The notes under the pieces: generated by a model | What the model was told of the DNA's origin: nothing | Seen by the model: only the letters and a program-made list of their open reading frames with translations | Databases searched by the model: none | Shown: positions 1-9,527 of the stretch, in pieces | Position numbering within the stretch: position 1 is the stretch's first letter | How the letters are laid out: every line of letters begins with the position of its first letter | NCBI RefSeq assembly: GCF_009674765.1 | Contig: NZ_WKKF01000008.1 | Location: 62,001 to 126,000, forward strand | Direction: 5' to 3' | From: Metabacillus idriensis | GTDB lineage: Bacteria > Bacillota > Bacilli > Bacillales > Bacillaceae | Length of the DNA stretch: 64,000 bases | Made by a program: the position numbers and the translations under genes

Positions 1-67
1 ATGTACCAGCTTTATATACATAATCCTCATACTTTTTAAGCGGTTTTATCAGTGAGAAGATTCCCAT
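1..67 (-). CDS. 5' end of an unidentified protein, cut by the window edge
   Basis: An ATG at 67-65 on the minus strand is preceded by GGAGG (about 75-79) at good spacing. It opens a frame of 22 codons that runs off the left edge, beginning MGIFSLIKPLKKYEDYVYKA. The peptide is too short for a family call. It is the next gene downstream of the small-gene array at 0.1-2.3 kb and could be another member of it. Only the start is visible, so the call rests on the ribosome binding site and the open frame. Confidence 0.45.
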   Translation of the reverse strand, partial: MGIFSLIKPLKKYEDYVYKAGT

Positions 68-140
68 AACTAATCCTCCAAGGGGGAAGTTTTCTAAAGC
101 TAACCTGCTCAGTTTGTGAAAAAGCGACTGCTCTTGTTGG

Positions 141-165
141 ACAATCGCCCCCGATTGCTTAATAA
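141..165 (-). repeat. Dispersed cassette-type repeat, copy A
   Basis: Contains the full palindromic core CAATCG-CCCC-CGATTG followed by CTTAATAAA. It starts 9 bases beyond the stop of the gene at 174-542. Confidence 0.75.
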
Positions 166-173
166 AATTCTAT

Positions 174-542
174 TTAAAAATGTTCTTTGAAGATCAGTTT
201 GAAATATGGCTTAAAGTCAATTTCTATCATTTGTTGGGAATCCTCATTTAGAACTGTTAACAATACACTTGAGTGTTCTTTTTGGTCTGCTGTAATTTCA
301 AACTTAGATACACGTTTGAGTTCCAATAACGATAAGAATCTTCTTGATTCTCGGTAAGTCACCTGAATTTTTACTTCTCCATACGATGGAGAAATAGTAA
401 CAATAAAGTCTTCTTCACCGTTCGAAAACTGGTATTTCGCTGTATTGTAATAAAATTGGATATCATTTGAGTTATTATCAAATAACGTAGGTTCACATTC
501 AAATAAAGAAAGGAACTCGCTCTCATCTGGAAATATAGCCAT
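174..542 (-). CDS. Unidentified 122-residue protein of the small-gene array
   Basis: No family is recognised. The product is a soluble, acidic protein without signal peptide or membrane segment, with an FSNGEEDFIVTIS stretch and a beta-rich middle. I chose the ATG at 542 over the upstream GTG at 554 because AAAGGTG lies at normal distance before the ATG and overlaps the GTG. The size, the codirectional small neighbours (one of SMI1/KNR4 type) and the 3' repeat suggest an immunity-type or other accessory gene; that is inference from context only. Confidence 0.6.
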   Translation of the reverse strand: MAIFPDESEFLSLFECEPTLFDNNSNDIQFYYNTAKYQFSNGEEDFIVTISPSYGEVKIQVTYRESRRFLSLLELKRVSKFEITADQKEHSSVLLTVLNEDSQQMIEIDFKPYFKLIFKEHF

Positions 543-615
543 TTTCTTAAGCACCTTTCAAATTTCTTATTCATCAACCCTATCCAAGTCTTCAATATAA
601 AAATGATCACACTTT

Positions 616-640
616 GCTGCAATCGCCCTAGATTGTTGAG
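616..640 (-). repeat. Dispersed cassette-type repeat, copy B
   Basis: Reads GCTGCAATCGCCCTAGATTG then TTGAG. It lies 8 bases past the stop of the gene at 648-1118. On the minus strand similarity to copies D and G continues past the core (AAAGTGTGATCATTTTT then ATTGAAGA). Confidence 0.75.
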
Positions 641-647
641 TATGTGG

Positions 648-1118
648 TTAATCCCAATAATTGAATATAACTTCCCCAATTCTTTCGGGCTTCCAAAAAG
701 CAACTTGTTCTAACTCAGCACTATTTAAATCATTATCATTTTGTAGAATCTTTTCAGAATTCTGCTTTATAACTAAAGGCTTATGTAGTTCGTTGACACT
801 CAAAACTTTATAAAACGAACTAAACTCTCTTGAAAGATCAGGTACATCGATGAATTTTATGTTTTCAAATTCAACAACCGACGCAAATGCTAGATAAGGA
901 TAATATTCATTTAGTAAGATATGAAATTGTTTATTATAAACCTTGACGTCTACGTTATAAAAGTTTGTTGGATATTCTGGTTCATAAAAACTCAAAACTT
1001 TACCGCCAAAACGAGTTGTGTTAGAAAAACACACCTGTCTAAATTGTTTTCCGTCAACTTTAGGAGGGCGATTGTTTTTTGAACTATAAAAACCAGTTAT
1101 ACCATTAGGGAGTTTCAT
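648..1118 (-). CDS. Unidentified 156-residue protein of the small-gene array
   Basis: Begins MKLPNGITGFYSSKNNRPP and has no signal peptide or transmembrane segment. I place the start at the ATG at 1118, preceded by GGTGATGA, rather than at the upstream start at 1181, whose leader peptide crosses repeat copy C. The N-terminal MKLPNGITGF sequence looks like a conserved signature of small Bacillus orphan proteins, but I cannot attach a function. It sits between two repeat copies (B after it, C before it), a pattern shared with its neighbours. Confidence 0.6.
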   Translation of the reverse strand: MKLPNGITGFYSSKNNRPPKVDGKQFRQVCFSNTTRFGGKVLSFYEPEYPTNFYNVDVKVYNKQFHILLNEYYPYLAFASVVEFENIKFIDVPDLSREFSSFYKVLSVNELHKPLVIKQNSEKILQNDNDLNSAELEQVAFWKPERIGEVIFNYWD

Positions 1119-1184
1119 TTCATCACCGTTTTTTTTTTGACATTTATAAAAATAATCTTGAGTAAACGAACAAACGATCACTTA

Positions 1185-1206
1185 TGCTCCAATCGCCCTA
1201 GATGTC
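1185..1206 (-). repeat. Dispersed cassette-type repeat, copy C (degenerate)
   Basis: TGCTCCAATCGCCCTAGATG keeps the left half of the core and loses part of the right half. It abuts the stop codon of the gene at 1207-1629. Confidence 0.65.
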
Positions 1207-1629
1207 TTAATTTTCTATTCGAATAATGCATTTTTCGTAAATATCTATTGCCTCAAGTTGTAGATTATTTAAGTTAATTTTCAACTTCTCCTCAGGCTCT
1301 TCATTTTCTTCACCCAACCAACAAATATAAATCTCACAATAATCACCTTGTGGAAGCAAATTTTTTAGTAGGTGGCATAAATAGAGAAAAGTCTTTTTGG
1401 ATTTTTCGTAGTTATGTGGCGAATGAACCTTTTGATATTCGTTCATTTGCCAAATAGGGTGACCTTTTTCAGCAATTTCATAAATATAGGGCGTAGTAAA
1501 ATGCTTCTGTTTAACTACATTACGATTTTCTTCTTCTGAGAAAACATAATCAATTTCAACTTCAGCCTCTGTATAGTATTCGTTAAGTATTACGGTAAAA
1601 TTCAAACCAATATAGGTTGCCATACTCAT
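1207..1629 (-). CDS. Unidentified 140-residue protein of the small-gene array
   Basis: Starts at the ATG at 1629 with AAGGAG eight bases upstream. The product is acidic, with MATYIGLNFTVILNEYYTE at the N-terminus and a C-terminal half rich in Glu and Asn, and has no signal or membrane segment. No family recognised. It is codirectional with its neighbours and carries a repeat immediately 3' (copy C). The 138-base spacer to the next gene upstream holds copy D and a diverged repeat near 1701-1720. Confidence 0.6.
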   Translation of the reverse strand: MSMATYIGLNFTVILNEYYTEAEVEIDYVFSEEENRNVVKQKHFTTPYIYEIAEKGHPIWQMNEYQKVHSPHNYEKSKKTFLYLCHLLKNLLPQGDYCEIYICWLGEENEEPEEKLKINLNNLQLEAIDIYEKCIIRIEN

Positions 1630-1740
1630 ATCATAAACTCCTTGTGATAGGCTGTGACTCTAATTTAATATCTTATTGTTCTAACCTTCTTCTTCAAGTA
1701 GACTGCCCAATTCCTCAATGAAAAAGGTGATTACACTGTG

Positions 1741-1755
1741 CAGCAATCGCCCCCG
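1741..1755 (-). repeat. Dispersed cassette-type repeat, copy D
   Basis: GCAGCAATCGCCCCCG with the right arm lost. It lies 12 bases beyond the stop of the SMI1/KNR4 gene. On the minus strand it continues as a longer similarity (CACAGTGTAATCACC, TTTTTCATTGAGG, CTTGAAGAAG) down to about 1690, alignable with copies B and G. Confidence 0.65.
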
Positions 1756-1767
1756 TTCGTACAAAAT

Positions 1768-2292
1768 TCACTTTTTCTTTCTCCCGTAACTTGGTTTAAA
1801 TTTTTCAGGGTCTAAAATAGATCCCCGAGATAGTCTTCTTAAAAAAGCATCAAAATCATTTGCTATTTTTATTTGTTTCCATTTCTCATTATCTGATAAG
1901 TAATCCTCATAAAAGTATACTACTGAAGGATTTTCAGTGTTTTCCTCATAGTTTAAAGCAATCCAACTATGATAATCGCCCCATAAAATTATTATAGTTT
2001 CAGGTAGACCAACCTCGTTTATCCAATACTTAGAAGCAAGGATACCTACACCATTTTGTTTGCCTTCAAAATCAATTCCGTATATTTCAGGAATTATAAA
2101 TCTTTCCTTATCGTTCTCCTCAAGAAAAATGTATGGATATTTTAAAATACCACCGTTATGTTCTTTTAGTAATTCTTTATATGATAGAGGAAGTTTAACA
2201 CCTAATTTTTCCTCAGCAACTCTAATTTTTAAATCCGATATAGGTTTTTCACCTTCATCCCAAAATTCACCTTCACCCTTATAGAACTCCAA
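1768..2292 (-). CDS. SMI1/KNR4 family protein (possible immunity protein)
   Basis: A 174-residue protein with the SMI1/KNR4 fold pattern: an N-terminal helix-rich part (about residues 18-35, ISDLKIRVAEEKLGVKLP), then LSYKELLKEHNGG, a middle Phe/Tyr-rich part and a C-terminal FDAFLRRL. This superfamily is known to serve as immunity proteins against nuclease and other toxins in bacterial competition systems, including WapA/LXG-type loci of Bacillus. The start is TTG at 2292 with GAGGTGAT before it. It heads the array of four or five small genes at the left edge. No toxin gene lies inside the window, so the immunity role is inference. Confidence 0.75.
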   Translation of the reverse strand: MEFYKGEGEFWDEGEKPISDLKIRVAEEKLGVKLPLSYKELLKEHNGGILKYPYIFLEENDKERFIIPEIYGIDFEGKQNGVGILASKYWINEVGLPETIIILWGDYHSWIALNYEENTENPSVVYFYEDYLSDNEKWKQIKIANDFDAFLRRLSRGSILDPEKFKPSYGRKKK

Positions 2293-2420
2293 TTTATCAC
2301 CTCATTCATATAGATCTTTAACTTATGTGTTATTAAACTATACTGCCATTTAGTTTAAGTACATTTCTTCACAATTTCACACCGATTTCACATAATTATC
2401 CTGTTTTGTTTGGAAGTCTT

Positions 2421-2450
2421 ATTCCATTAAACTGCCCGATTGCTGAATAA
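2421..2450 (-). repeat. Dispersed cassette-type repeat, copy E
   Basis: Has the alternative left half ATTCCATTAAACTGCCC followed by GATTGCTGAATAA. A related left half (ATTCCGTTAACTGCCC) recurs near 49973. Confidence 0.65.
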
Positions 2451-2600
2451 CTGTTATTACCATTTTTATCACAAATACATTGTTGAACAGGTTATTTCAC
2501 AAGATAAAACACACCAATCATGCTGCTAATTGGCGTGTTAAACACTGTGTTAATTAATATGCTGTTTTAATGTTTTGCACCTATGAACAGAACCCATTAC

Positions 2601-2634
2601 AAAAAGCCAGCCTTTATCAAATCAAAGGCTGGCT
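2601..2634 (-). terminator. Rho-independent terminator of the AlkC gene
   Basis: An 11-bp perfect stem, AGCCAGCCTTT / AAAGGCTGGCT, followed on the minus strand by TTTTTG. Confidence 0.85.
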
Positions 2635-2726
2635 CCTATAATCTCTAAAACATTATTAAATTAATTACTTCATTTATTGCCAGAAATCGTTCTTGTTTTT
2701 GCAGGCAACGAACTTATTTATCGATA

Positions 2727-3803
2727 TTATCTAACCATAAAATCTTTCTCCGTTTTTACCACACCATTTACGATAATCGACAACGTATGTATTCCTTCAT
2801 AATGCTTTCTTGTTGTTAAGTCCTTAAAATGATGAGTTTTTGAGATTATGTGGTTTTCTCCCTGCTTCATAATTGTTGATTTCAGCATAAAAACCTTTCT
2901 GTTACGCTGCCCTCTGGATTTCACATAATCAATCGCGTATTCTACTCTCACAGGAATCGTGCTTTCTGATGAAAGTTCAAATGTCATTTGAATGCTGTCT
3001 CCTATCTGGATTGTATCTGGATGAAGAGTTAGCCGGTCAATTGTTATGGGGCTGTCATCGGCATATCCAAATAAGGCAAGGGCTTGTCTGTTTCCTTTTT
3101 TCAGTAATGAGCGGCAGGCATGTTTGATGATCCAATCCGTCTTTTTATCCTTTCCGCTCCATTCTTTCGCAATTCTTAATACAATGTCAGCGTGGGTATA
3201 AGATATATCATTTAAATGATTGGCAACACTTTTGCGGACATATAACGAATCATCATTTTTCAGGTTTTCTAAAATCGGCAATGTTTGCTGCGGATTATCT
3301 TTTATTGACGGTACCGCTGTTCCCCAGGGAAGTCTTGGTCTGCTCCCTTCGCTCGCAAGTCTTCTTATATGCTCATTTGAATGAGTGGACCACGTCAGCA
3401 TTTGGGCAAGCATTCGCTTTGGATCTTTTAGCAAAAACGGGCGGACTGCAAATTCTGATGTAGAGAATTCAGTGAAGTACGCTAACGCATGCATGGATTT
3501 CTCCCAATTCTGCAAACCATATTGTTCAACGTAATCCGGGAAAATGATTCCTCCAAGGCCGCTAAACTGCGGTGCAATTTTATATAATATCTTGAGAGCT
3601 TCCTCATAGTCATCAGGCAGGGAATGTTTCAAACCCCCTGTAATCTTTCTCATCCGCTGCTTTAACGTTAAATCCTCCCAGCCATCTTCAAAAAAAAGGG
3701 CCCGGAATTGTTCGGAAACAAATAAAGGGTATTCTTGTTCTATAGCAGAAATTAACCTTTCAATAAAAGCTTCATTATAAATATTTTTAAGTGCTTCAGC
3801 CAT
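2727..3803 (-). CDS. alkC: DNA alkylation repair protein, AlkC-type with C-terminal Ig-like domain
   Basis: A 358-residue protein of the HEAT-like-repeat DNA glycosylase superfamily (AlkC/AlkD), which excises alkylated bases without base flipping. Helical repeats span about residues 1-250, with the AlkC-typical WSTHSNEHIRRLASEGSRPR segment near 140-160 followed by LPWG. A beta-rich tail (about 255-358, DRLTLHPDTIQIGDSIQMTF onwards) fits the Ig-like domain of AlkC proteins. The start ATG at 3803 has AAGAAGG upstream. It is a single-gene unit with its own terminator. No Ada-type operator was recognised upstream. Confidence 0.85.
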   Translation of the reverse strand: MAEALKNIYNEAFIERLISAIEQEYPLFVSEQFRALFFEDGWEDLTLKQRMRKITGGLKHSLPDDYEEALKILYKIAPQFSGLGGIIFPDYVEQYGLQNWEKSMHALAYFTEFSTSEFAVRPFLLKDPKRMLAQMLTWSTHSNEHIRRLASEGSRPRLPWGTAVPSIKDNPQQTLPILENLKNDDSLYVRKSVANHLNDISYTHADIVLRIAKEWSGKDKKTDWIIKHACRSLLKKGNRQALALFGYADDSPITIDRLTLHPDTIQIGDSIQMTFELSSESTIPVRVEYAIDYVKSRGQRNRKVFMLKSTIMKQGENHIISKTHHFKDLTTRKHYEGIHTLSIIVNGVVKTEKDFMVR

Positions 3804-4126
3804 CGTTTCAACCTTCTTTTATAGGGAGTATTATCTAAACCAACTATACACGAACGTACATTCGTTTTCAATCATTCTTAGTTATTTCTTGTTCCTTACG
3901 AAGTGAAAAACATCCGTGTATTGAATGATTTTCTCTCCGGTAAGTATATGGATTTCATTTTTCCCCGGTTTTTGAAGCACCATTCCGACCGTTTGAAGAC
4001 CTATATTTCAATGAATCCCATTTTATAGGGCATCATTCCGATCGCATGAATACTCGAGTTTAGTTACCCCAGACCGATCAGAGGGTTTTCATTCCCATAA
4101 TAAAAAGACAGGAAGACCTGTCTTTA
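3804..4126. other. Intergenic stretch, alkC upstream region and cysI terminator
   Basis: AT-rich leader next to alkC, then a loosely repetitive part (3960-4060) with two CATTCCGA(C/T)CG segments, then the cysI terminator. No gene seen. Confidence 0.5.
4103..4125 (-). terminator. Terminator of cysJI
   Basis: AAAGACAGG / CCTGTCTTT stem followed on the minus strand by TTTTTATTATG, directly after the cysI stop. Confidence 0.85.
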
Positions 4127-5845
4127 TCAATCATGAAAATTAGTTCCATCTGTTACAGCTTTTACTACTCCTGCACGAACGACAAAGTCTCCGAAGTGCT
4201 CTTTTTCAGTCCGTTCTTTTGCATAGCGTGACAGAAGGACGCGAAGTTCACTTAATATCTCTTCTTCCCCGATGTTTTCACGGTACATCTTGCTCAGGCG
4301 GCTGCCGTCAAAAGCAGCCCCTAAATACATATTGTATTTTCCTGGCGCTTTGCCGATAAAACCAATTTCTCCAAGGGCATGGCGCGCACAGCCGTTCGGA
4401 CAGCCGGTCATGCGAATCGTGATTTCTTCGTTTCTGAGGCCGTTTTCATCGACAATTGCTTCAATTTTATCGATCAGCACCGGCAAATAGCGTTCTGCTT
4501 CAGCCATTGCAAGACCGCATGTCGGCAGGGCTACACACGCAAGCGAGCTTCTGCGCAGGGCAGAGTAATGCTTTCCGTCAGTGAGACCATATCGATCAAT
4601 CAAATCGCTGATCTTTTTCTTTTGATGGCTTGAAACATTGGAGATGATTAAGTTTTGATTGGCCGTCAGGCGAATATCACCTTTATGCACTTTTGCGATC
4701 TCACGAAGACCCGTCATCAGCTGGTACCCATCAAAATCTGCTACACGTCCGCCTTCTACAAAAAGAGTAAAGTGCCACTTGCCATCCATACCTTTTTCCC
4801 AGCCATATCTGTCACCGTTATTGTCAAAATGATAGCTCTTAGCTTCTTCAAGATTCCATCCCAGGCGGTTTTCAAGTTCTGCTTTCACCGCATCCAGCCC
4901 CAGGCGGTCAACTGTATACTTGAAACGGGCATTTTTGCGCACAGAACGATTTCCATAATCACGCTGAATGGTAATGATTTTTTCAGCAACATCGACGATT
5001 TGATGAGGAGAGCAGAATCCAATCACTTTTGCAAGCTGCGGATACGTTGCTTTGTCACCGTGGGACATTCCCATTCCCCCGCCGATTGCTACATTGAAAC
5101 CTGTGAGCTTTCCTTCTTCAACGATCGCAATGAAGCCAAGATCCTGTGAAAAGACATCGATGTCATTTGAAGGCGGAACTGCAATCCCGATTTTAAATTT
5201 CCGCGGCAAGTACAGCGCGCCATACATCGGCTCAACTTCTTCTGTGTCAGGGGTTCCTGCTACTTTTTCTTCATCAAGCCAAATTTCGTGATACGCTCTC
5301 GTGCGCGGAAGCAGATCATCACTCAATTTTCTTGACCATTCATACACCTCAGAATGGATGTGAGATTGATAAGGAATCGAATTGCACATCACGTTCCGAT
5401 TTACATCGCCGCAGGCAGCAATGGTATCGAGCATCGAAGCATGAATCTCCTGAATCGTCTGCTTCATATTCCATTTTAATATGCCATGCATCTGAAAGGT
5501 CTGGCGTGTAGTCAGCTTTAACGTGCCATTTCCGTATTTTTGGGCAAGATCGTCCATGACAAGCCATTGTTCAGGTTTTGCCACACCGCCCGCCATGCGG
5601 ACGCGGAGCATGAATTGATAAGCAGGCTCAAGCTTCTGTTTTTGACGCTCATTTCGAAGATCACGGTCATCCTGCAAATAACTGCCGTGATGCTTCATCA
5701 GCCGGTTATCGTCATCAGGAATTCCGGCACTGATCCGGTCCTGCATGACCTCCTTCAGTGTACCGCGCAAATAATTGCTTCTTTCCTTAATATCTTCTAC
5801 ATCACTTGGCGGGCCATCCGGCGCTGTTAATAGTTTGTTCACCAT
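4127..5845 (-). CDS. cysI: Assimilatory sulfite reductase [NADPH], hemoprotein beta subunit
   Basis: Reduces sulfite to sulfide for cysteine synthesis using electrons from CysJ. The 572-residue length matches the family. The siroheme/4Fe-4S ligands are visible as Cys437, Cys443, Cys482 and Cys486 (CVALPTCG and GCPNGCAR). The N-terminal half carries the sirohaem-binding motifs [10 protein letters not shown] and GDVNRNVMC. Start ATG at 5845 with AAAGGGG upstream. It lies 26 bases after cysJ and ends in a strong terminator, so cysJ-cysI form one transcript, as in B. subtilis. Regulation by the divergent CysL is expected. Confidence 0.97.
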   Translation of the reverse strand: MVNKLLTAPDGPPSDVEDIKERSNYLRGTLKEVMQDRISAGIPDDDNRLMKHHGSYLQDDRDLRNERQKQKLEPAYQFMLRVRMAGGVAKPEQWLVMDDLAQKYGNGTLKLTTRQTFQMHGILKWNMKQTIQEIHASMLDTIAACGDVNRNVMCNSIPYQSHIHSEVYEWSRKLSDDLLPRTRAYHEIWLDEEKVAGTPDTEEVEPMYGALYLPRKFKIGIAVPPSNDIDVFSQDLGFIAIVEEGKLTGFNVAIGGGMGMSHGDKATYPQLAKVIGFCSPHQIVDVAEKIITIQRDYGNRSVRKNARFKYTVDRLGLDAVKAELENRLGWNLEEAKSYHFDNNGDRYGWEKGMDGKWHFTLFVEGGRVADFDGYQLMTGLREIAKVHKGDIRLTANQNLIISNVSSHQKKKISDLIDRYGLTDGKHYSALRRSSLACVALPTCGLAMAEAERYLPVLIDKIEAIVDENGLRNEEITIRMTGCPNGCARHALGEIGFIGKAPGKYNMYLGAAFDGSRLSKMYRENIGEEEILSELRVLLSRYAKERTEKEHFGDFVVRAGVVKAVTDGTNFHD

Positions 5846-5871
5846 GCTGAAATACCCCTTTCCATCTAAAC

Positions 5872-7686
5872 TCAGTATACATCACGCTGATAGCGTTTTT
5901 GCTGCTGCATATCTGCAAGATACTCTTCTGCTTTTTCACGGCTCATGCCGCCTTCATTTTCAATAATCTCAAGTAGAGTGTTATGGACATCATGGGCCAT
6001 GTTTTTTTCATCGCCGCATATATAAACAACCGCTCCCTCTTGGATCCATTTAAACAATTCTTTGCTCTGTTCAAGCATACGGTGCTGCACATAAACTTTT
6101 TCATTCGTGTCGCGGGAAAACGCAACATCCATTCTTGTCAGTACTTCGTTTTCAAGCCATTTTTGCCATTCTGTCTGGTAAAGGAAGTCTGTTACGAAAT
6201 GCTGATCACCGAAGAACAGCCACGATTTTCCTTCTGCCCCTGTTTCTTCTCTTTCCTGAATGAAAGAACGGAAAGGCGCTATCCCGGTTCCAGGTCCAAC
6301 CATAATGATCGGTGTATCCGGATTTTGAGGGAGCTTAAAATTTTGGTTCCGCTGTATGTAAACCGGAAGGGTATCTCCTGGCTGAAGCCGCTCTGCACAT
6401 AAAATCGAGCAGACGCCGCTTCGCTTGCGCCCATGCGTTTCATAGCGGACTGCGCCAATTGTCAAATGGACTTCATCAGGATTTGCCGATAAGCTGCTTG
6501 CAATCGAATAAAGACGTGCCGGCATTTTTCTTAGAATTGAAACAAATTCTTCTGCAGATACATTCCATGGCCCAAAATCTCTGACTAAATCCAGCAGATC
6601 GCGTCCTTCAATGTATTCTTTTAATTTTTCTTTTTGTTCAGGCAATGTCAGCCCCTGTAATTCCGTATTGGAAGAAAACTTGGCTGCCTGCTCAAGCAGA
6701 GGTTTTGTTAAAACCGTGATTTCATAATGGGATATAAGTGCTTGTTTAAGCGGAAGGACATCTCCATTTTTATTAACGGTTATCTCTTGATTCGCATCCC
6801 AGTTCATCTCCTGAATCAGCAGGTCTGCCAGTGCTGGATCGTTTTCAGGGTATACGCCAAGACTGTCGCCTGGCTCAAACGAGAGCCCGGATTCTTCAAG
6901 GGACAGCTCTAGGTGGTGAGTTTCTTTATTTGAACCGCGGCCATTTAAATTAAGATTCTCAAGCACTTCTGCACGAAACGGGTTAGTTCTGGAATAAACG
7001 GATTCTGTAACCTGTAAAGATGATGTCTGTACAGATGATTCCTGACTTCCTCCCTGCTCAGTCTTTAAGCTGCCAAGAACTCCCTGAAGCCATTCTGCTG
7101 CTTGATCATCATAATCAAGATCACAGTCTGAGCGCGGATGAATCCGCGTGCCTCCAAGATCTTCAAGCTTCTGATCAAAGTCTTTGCCTGTCTGGCAGAA
7201 AAACTCATACGAGCTGTCACCAAGAGACAGAACGGAAAAGCTTAGGTCATCAAGCTTCGGCGCGCGTCTGCCATGAAGAAATTCATGAAACGAGAGCGCA
7301 TTATCCGGCGGTGTGCCTTCTCCATGTGTACTTACTACGATAAGCAGGTTTTTAACCTTCTTTAGTTGATTCGGTTTAAAATCATTCATCGACGATATCG
7401 TCACTTTCAAACCATGTTCTGAAAGGGTTTTGCCTGCATTCTCAGCAAGAGCTTGAGCATTGCCTGTTTGGGATCCGTATAAAATGGTCACCTCTTTAGA
7501 GACGGCTGACTCACTGCTTTGTGCTGATGATTGAGTCTCGGGTGCTGTCTGAAGTTCCTGAGACTGGACTGCTGTCAAATACCCTGTCAGCCAGATCTTC
7601 TGTGTTTCTGACAGCGTTGGCAGAAGACGGTTAAGGAGCTCTGCCTGCTCCTGACTGAACGGACTGTTCGTTACCTGAAGTTGCAC
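5872..7686 (-). CDS. cysJ: Sulfite reductase [NADPH], flavoprotein alpha subunit
   Basis: Transfers electrons from NADPH through FAD and FMN to CysI. Domains in order: short N-terminal helix region, flavodoxin domain (about residues 65-205, with [16 protein letters not shown]), FAD-binding/connecting domain (about 220-440, RLYSIASS), and NADP-binding domain (about 450-604, [12 protein letters not shown] and YICGD). The open frame extends up to 7821, but the family start is the GTG at 7686 ([10 protein letters not shown]), with GAGGTGG just upstream. This gives 604 residues, the usual length. The extra 45 codons are read-through of the leader. Confidence 0.96.
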   Translation of the reverse strand: MQLQVTNSPFSQEQAELLNRLLPTLSETQKIWLTGYLTAVQSQELQTAPETQSSAQSSESAVSKEVTILYGSQTGNAQALAENAGKTLSEHGLKVTISSMNDFKPNQLKKVKNLLIVVSTHGEGTPPDNALSFHEFLHGRRAPKLDDLSFSVLSLGDSSYEFFCQTGKDFDQKLEDLGGTRIHPRSDCDLDYDDQAAEWLQGVLGSLKTEQGGSQESSVQTSSLQVTESVYSRTNPFRAEVLENLNLNGRGSNKETHHLELSLEESGLSFEPGDSLGVYPENDPALADLLIQEMNWDANQEITVNKNGDVLPLKQALISHYEITVLTKPLLEQAAKFSSNTELQGLTLPEQKEKLKEYIEGRDLLDLVRDFGPWNVSAEEFVSILRKMPARLYSIASSLSANPDEVHLTIGAVRYETHGRKRSGVCSILCAERLQPGDTLPVYIQRNQNFKLPQNPDTPIIMVGPGTGIAPFRSFIQEREETGAEGKSWLFFGDQHFVTDFLYQTEWQKWLENEVLTRMDVAFSRDTNEKVYVQHRMLEQSKELFKWIQEGAVVYICGDEKNMAHDVHNTLLEIIENEGGMSREKAEEYLADMQQQKRYQRDVY

Positions 7687-7944
7687 CGTTTCCCACCTCA
7701 CAAAGAAATTTAACACTATTTCTACATCATTTTTAAGTAAACATCCAGTTTTTTTTAGAAAGAATGAATCATTTCGATTATCCCTATATATTAAGTTGGT
7801 TTTTAGGGTAAAATGATACATAACGATTTACCTTTTTCTCCAATTAAAAAATACTATTTCTACTTTACCCGAAAACAGAAAATTAGTAAAATACATTTAA
7901 TTTATTGTTATCATTAAGATTACTAATCATAAGGTGGGCTTCTT
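7687..7944. promoter_or_regulatory. Divergent cysJI / cysL control region
   Basis: A 258-bp very AT-rich region between two divergent starts, the usual place for LysR-type T-N11-A binding sites. Candidate dyads such as ATTACTAATCATAAGG near 7919 exist, but I cannot fix the operator or the promoter hexamers by eye. Confidence 0.6.
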
Positions 7945-8850
7945 TTGTATTATGACGCGTTAAAAACATTTGTTACCCTTGCAGAAATCAAGAATTTTAC
8001 AAAGACGGCCGAAAATCTCCGCATGTCGCAGCCGAGCGTTAGCTTGCATATTAAAAATCTCGAAAAAGAATTTCAAACAACGTTATTTTTGCGCTCGCCA
8101 AAATTCCTGCAGATTACTCCGACAGGCGAGATTCTATATGATCGCGCAAAACGGATGATTACCCTCTACGAACAAACAAGACAGGATATTCTCGAGCATC
8201 AGAATTCAATAAAAGGAGAACTGAAAATTGGCGCGAGTTTTACCATCGGCGAGTATATCTTGCCTTCTTTACTCCTTGACCTTCAAACTGAATACCCGGA
8301 GCTCGAACTGCAGGTTCTCATTGGAAACACAGAAGAAATCATACAATCTGTCCGGATGCACCAAGTAGATATCGGCCTGATAGAAGGACAGACAAATGAA
8401 AAAGAGCTCTCTGTCCATCCGTTTATGCAGGATGAGCTATTTATTGTTTCCTCCAAAAATCATGAGCTCGCTTCAAAAGAAGAGGTAACATTCTCAGATC
8501 TTCAAAATCAGCCTTGGGTCACAAGAGAGGTAGGTTCAGGCACACGCGAATTCCTCAACCATGTGATCCGGACTAACGGATTAAAAGTAAAATCGCTTCT
8601 CACAATAAGCAGCAATCAAGGAATTAAGGAAACTCTCATCAATGGCATGGGTCTCTCTTTTCTATCCCAAAGTGTCATTGAAAGAGACGTACAAAATCAA
8701 AACCTTTCTATTATAAAAATGAAAAACCAGAGCTTCACACGAACATTGTCATATATTTATTCACCTGTTATTGAAGATAAAAAAATTGTTAAAACCTTTA
8801 TAAGTGCCCTGCAGGAAAAATGGCCAAATGAAAAGCAAAAAAGGAATTAA
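7945..8850 (+). CDS. cysL: LysR-family regulator of sulfite reductase genes
   Basis: A 301-residue LysR-type regulator: an N-terminal winged helix (about residues 1-60, FTKTAENLRMSQPSVSLHIK) followed by a periplasmic-binding-like effector domain (about 90-290). The start is TTG at 7945 with AAGGTGG upstream. Its position divergent to cysJI matches B. subtilis cysL, the activator of cysJI, and family members autoregulate. The effector is not deducible from sequence. The gene name rests mainly on context, since paralogous LysR proteins (CysL, CcpC, AlsR types) look alike. Confidence 0.85.
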   Translation: MYYDALKTFVTLAEIKNFTKTAENLRMSQPSVSLHIKNLEKEFQTTLFLRSPKFLQITPTGEILYDRAKRMITLYEQTRQDILEHQNSIKGELKIGASFTIGEYILPSLLLDLQTEYPELELQVLIGNTEEIIQSVRMHQVDIGLIEGQTNEKELSVHPFMQDELFIVSSKNHELASKEEVTFSDLQNQPWVTREVGSGTREFLNHVIRTNGLKVKSLLTISSNQGIKETLINGMGLSFLSQSVIERDVQNQNLSIIKMKNQSFTRTLSYIYSPVIEDKKIVKTFISALQEKWPNEKQKRN

Positions 8851-9038
8851 ATATGGGCATGTAGTGCAGTTATTGAAAAAAACTCAGTTCTTCGCGTATT
8901 TATGATTGTGTTGGGTGTCTTAATTGGTATAATAACCGCTGGTTTTATTGAAAGGGAGTTTCCACTAAGTTCTCTTTGTCTTGGCTGTTACTTATTTTAG
9001 AAAACAAAAGAATAAACAATCCCTTTAAATGAAATATG

Positions 9039-9073
9039 GCTTCTCTTTTTATTGGCACGTCCAAAAGAGAAGC
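9039..9073 (-). terminator. Hairpin 3' of the lipoprotein gene
   Basis: Perfect 11-bp stem GCTTCTCTTTT / AAAAGAGAAGC with a 13-base loop. The T tail is weak on both strands, so termination is likely but not certain. Confidence 0.45.
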
Positions 9074-9084
9074 ATGTTTCATTT

Positions 9085-9432
9085 TTAATTAAGCAGGACA
9101 ATCTCACTGGCATCTACTGTTCTGCTCTCCTTGCTCTTGCTTATTTTTTTCCGGTCGGCCAAAACAACTTTAATATCCAATCCTGTCGTGAAATGGCGAG
9201 CCTTCAGCTTTTTGCCATGATTGTCGGTAAAAACCGTTTGATCTGTCAGCTTAACTGTACATGGGTAGCCTGCTGTTTCCGAGTTCTTTTCATCCTTCAG
9301 CACCTCTTTAGAGCAATCCACTTCAAAATACCCCTTTTTAATATCACTGATTCGCCCTTCAAAAGATTTCGTTCCGGAGCAACTAACTAAGAAGATACTG
9401 ATGGATGTCATAAGAAGAATCATTTTTCTCAA
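9085..9432 (-). CDS. Small lipoprotein of unknown function
   Basis: About 115 residues. The N-terminus LRKMILLMTSISIFLVSCSG is a lipoprotein signal peptide with lipobox LVSC. The mature part has two Cys residues (VDCSKEV, YPCTVKL) and a beta-rich pattern (SFEGRISDIKKGYFEVDC). I prefer the TTG at 9432 because AAAGGGGG lies eight bases before it. The longer frame from 9453 would place that ribosome binding site inside the gene. The layout recalls Bacillus lipoproteins of the YobA/DUF3221 type, but I did not establish this. Confidence 0.7.
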   Translation of the reverse strand: MRKMILLMTSISIFLVSCSGTKSFEGRISDIKKGYFEVDCSKEVLKDEKNSETAGYPCTVKLTDQTVFTDNHGKKLKARHFTTGLDIKVVLADRKKISKSKESRTVDASEIVLLN

Positions 9433-9527
9433 TATGAAGCCCCCTTTGTTCAATCTATTTAGTTGTATAGTTCTCGTTTTTACAGGTCATTTCCTCTTGA
9501 ATTCCATATTATTATCGAATTCATGTA

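Larger units (their letters stand above)
2293..2726. other. Intergenic stretch with repeat copy E and terminator
   Basis: No gene is supported. It holds repeat copy E near 2421-2450, a hairpin-forming pair ACACACCAAT / ATTGGCGTGT near 2507-2540, and the alkC terminator at 2601-2634. Confidence 0.6.

Noticed and set aside
371-703. 110-residue minus-strand open frame across the first two array genes
   Set aside because: It overlaps better-supported genes in other frames, crosses repeat copy B and has no ribosome binding site.
7687-7821. N-terminal extension of cysJ to 7821
   Set aside because: Family length and the GAGGTGG site place the start at the GTG at 7686; the extra codons are leader sequence.
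8902-9000. 32-codon plus-strand frame with a hydrophobic segment (MIVLGVLIGIITAGF)
   Set aside because: No ribosome binding site and no start context; could be a remnant but nothing supports translation.
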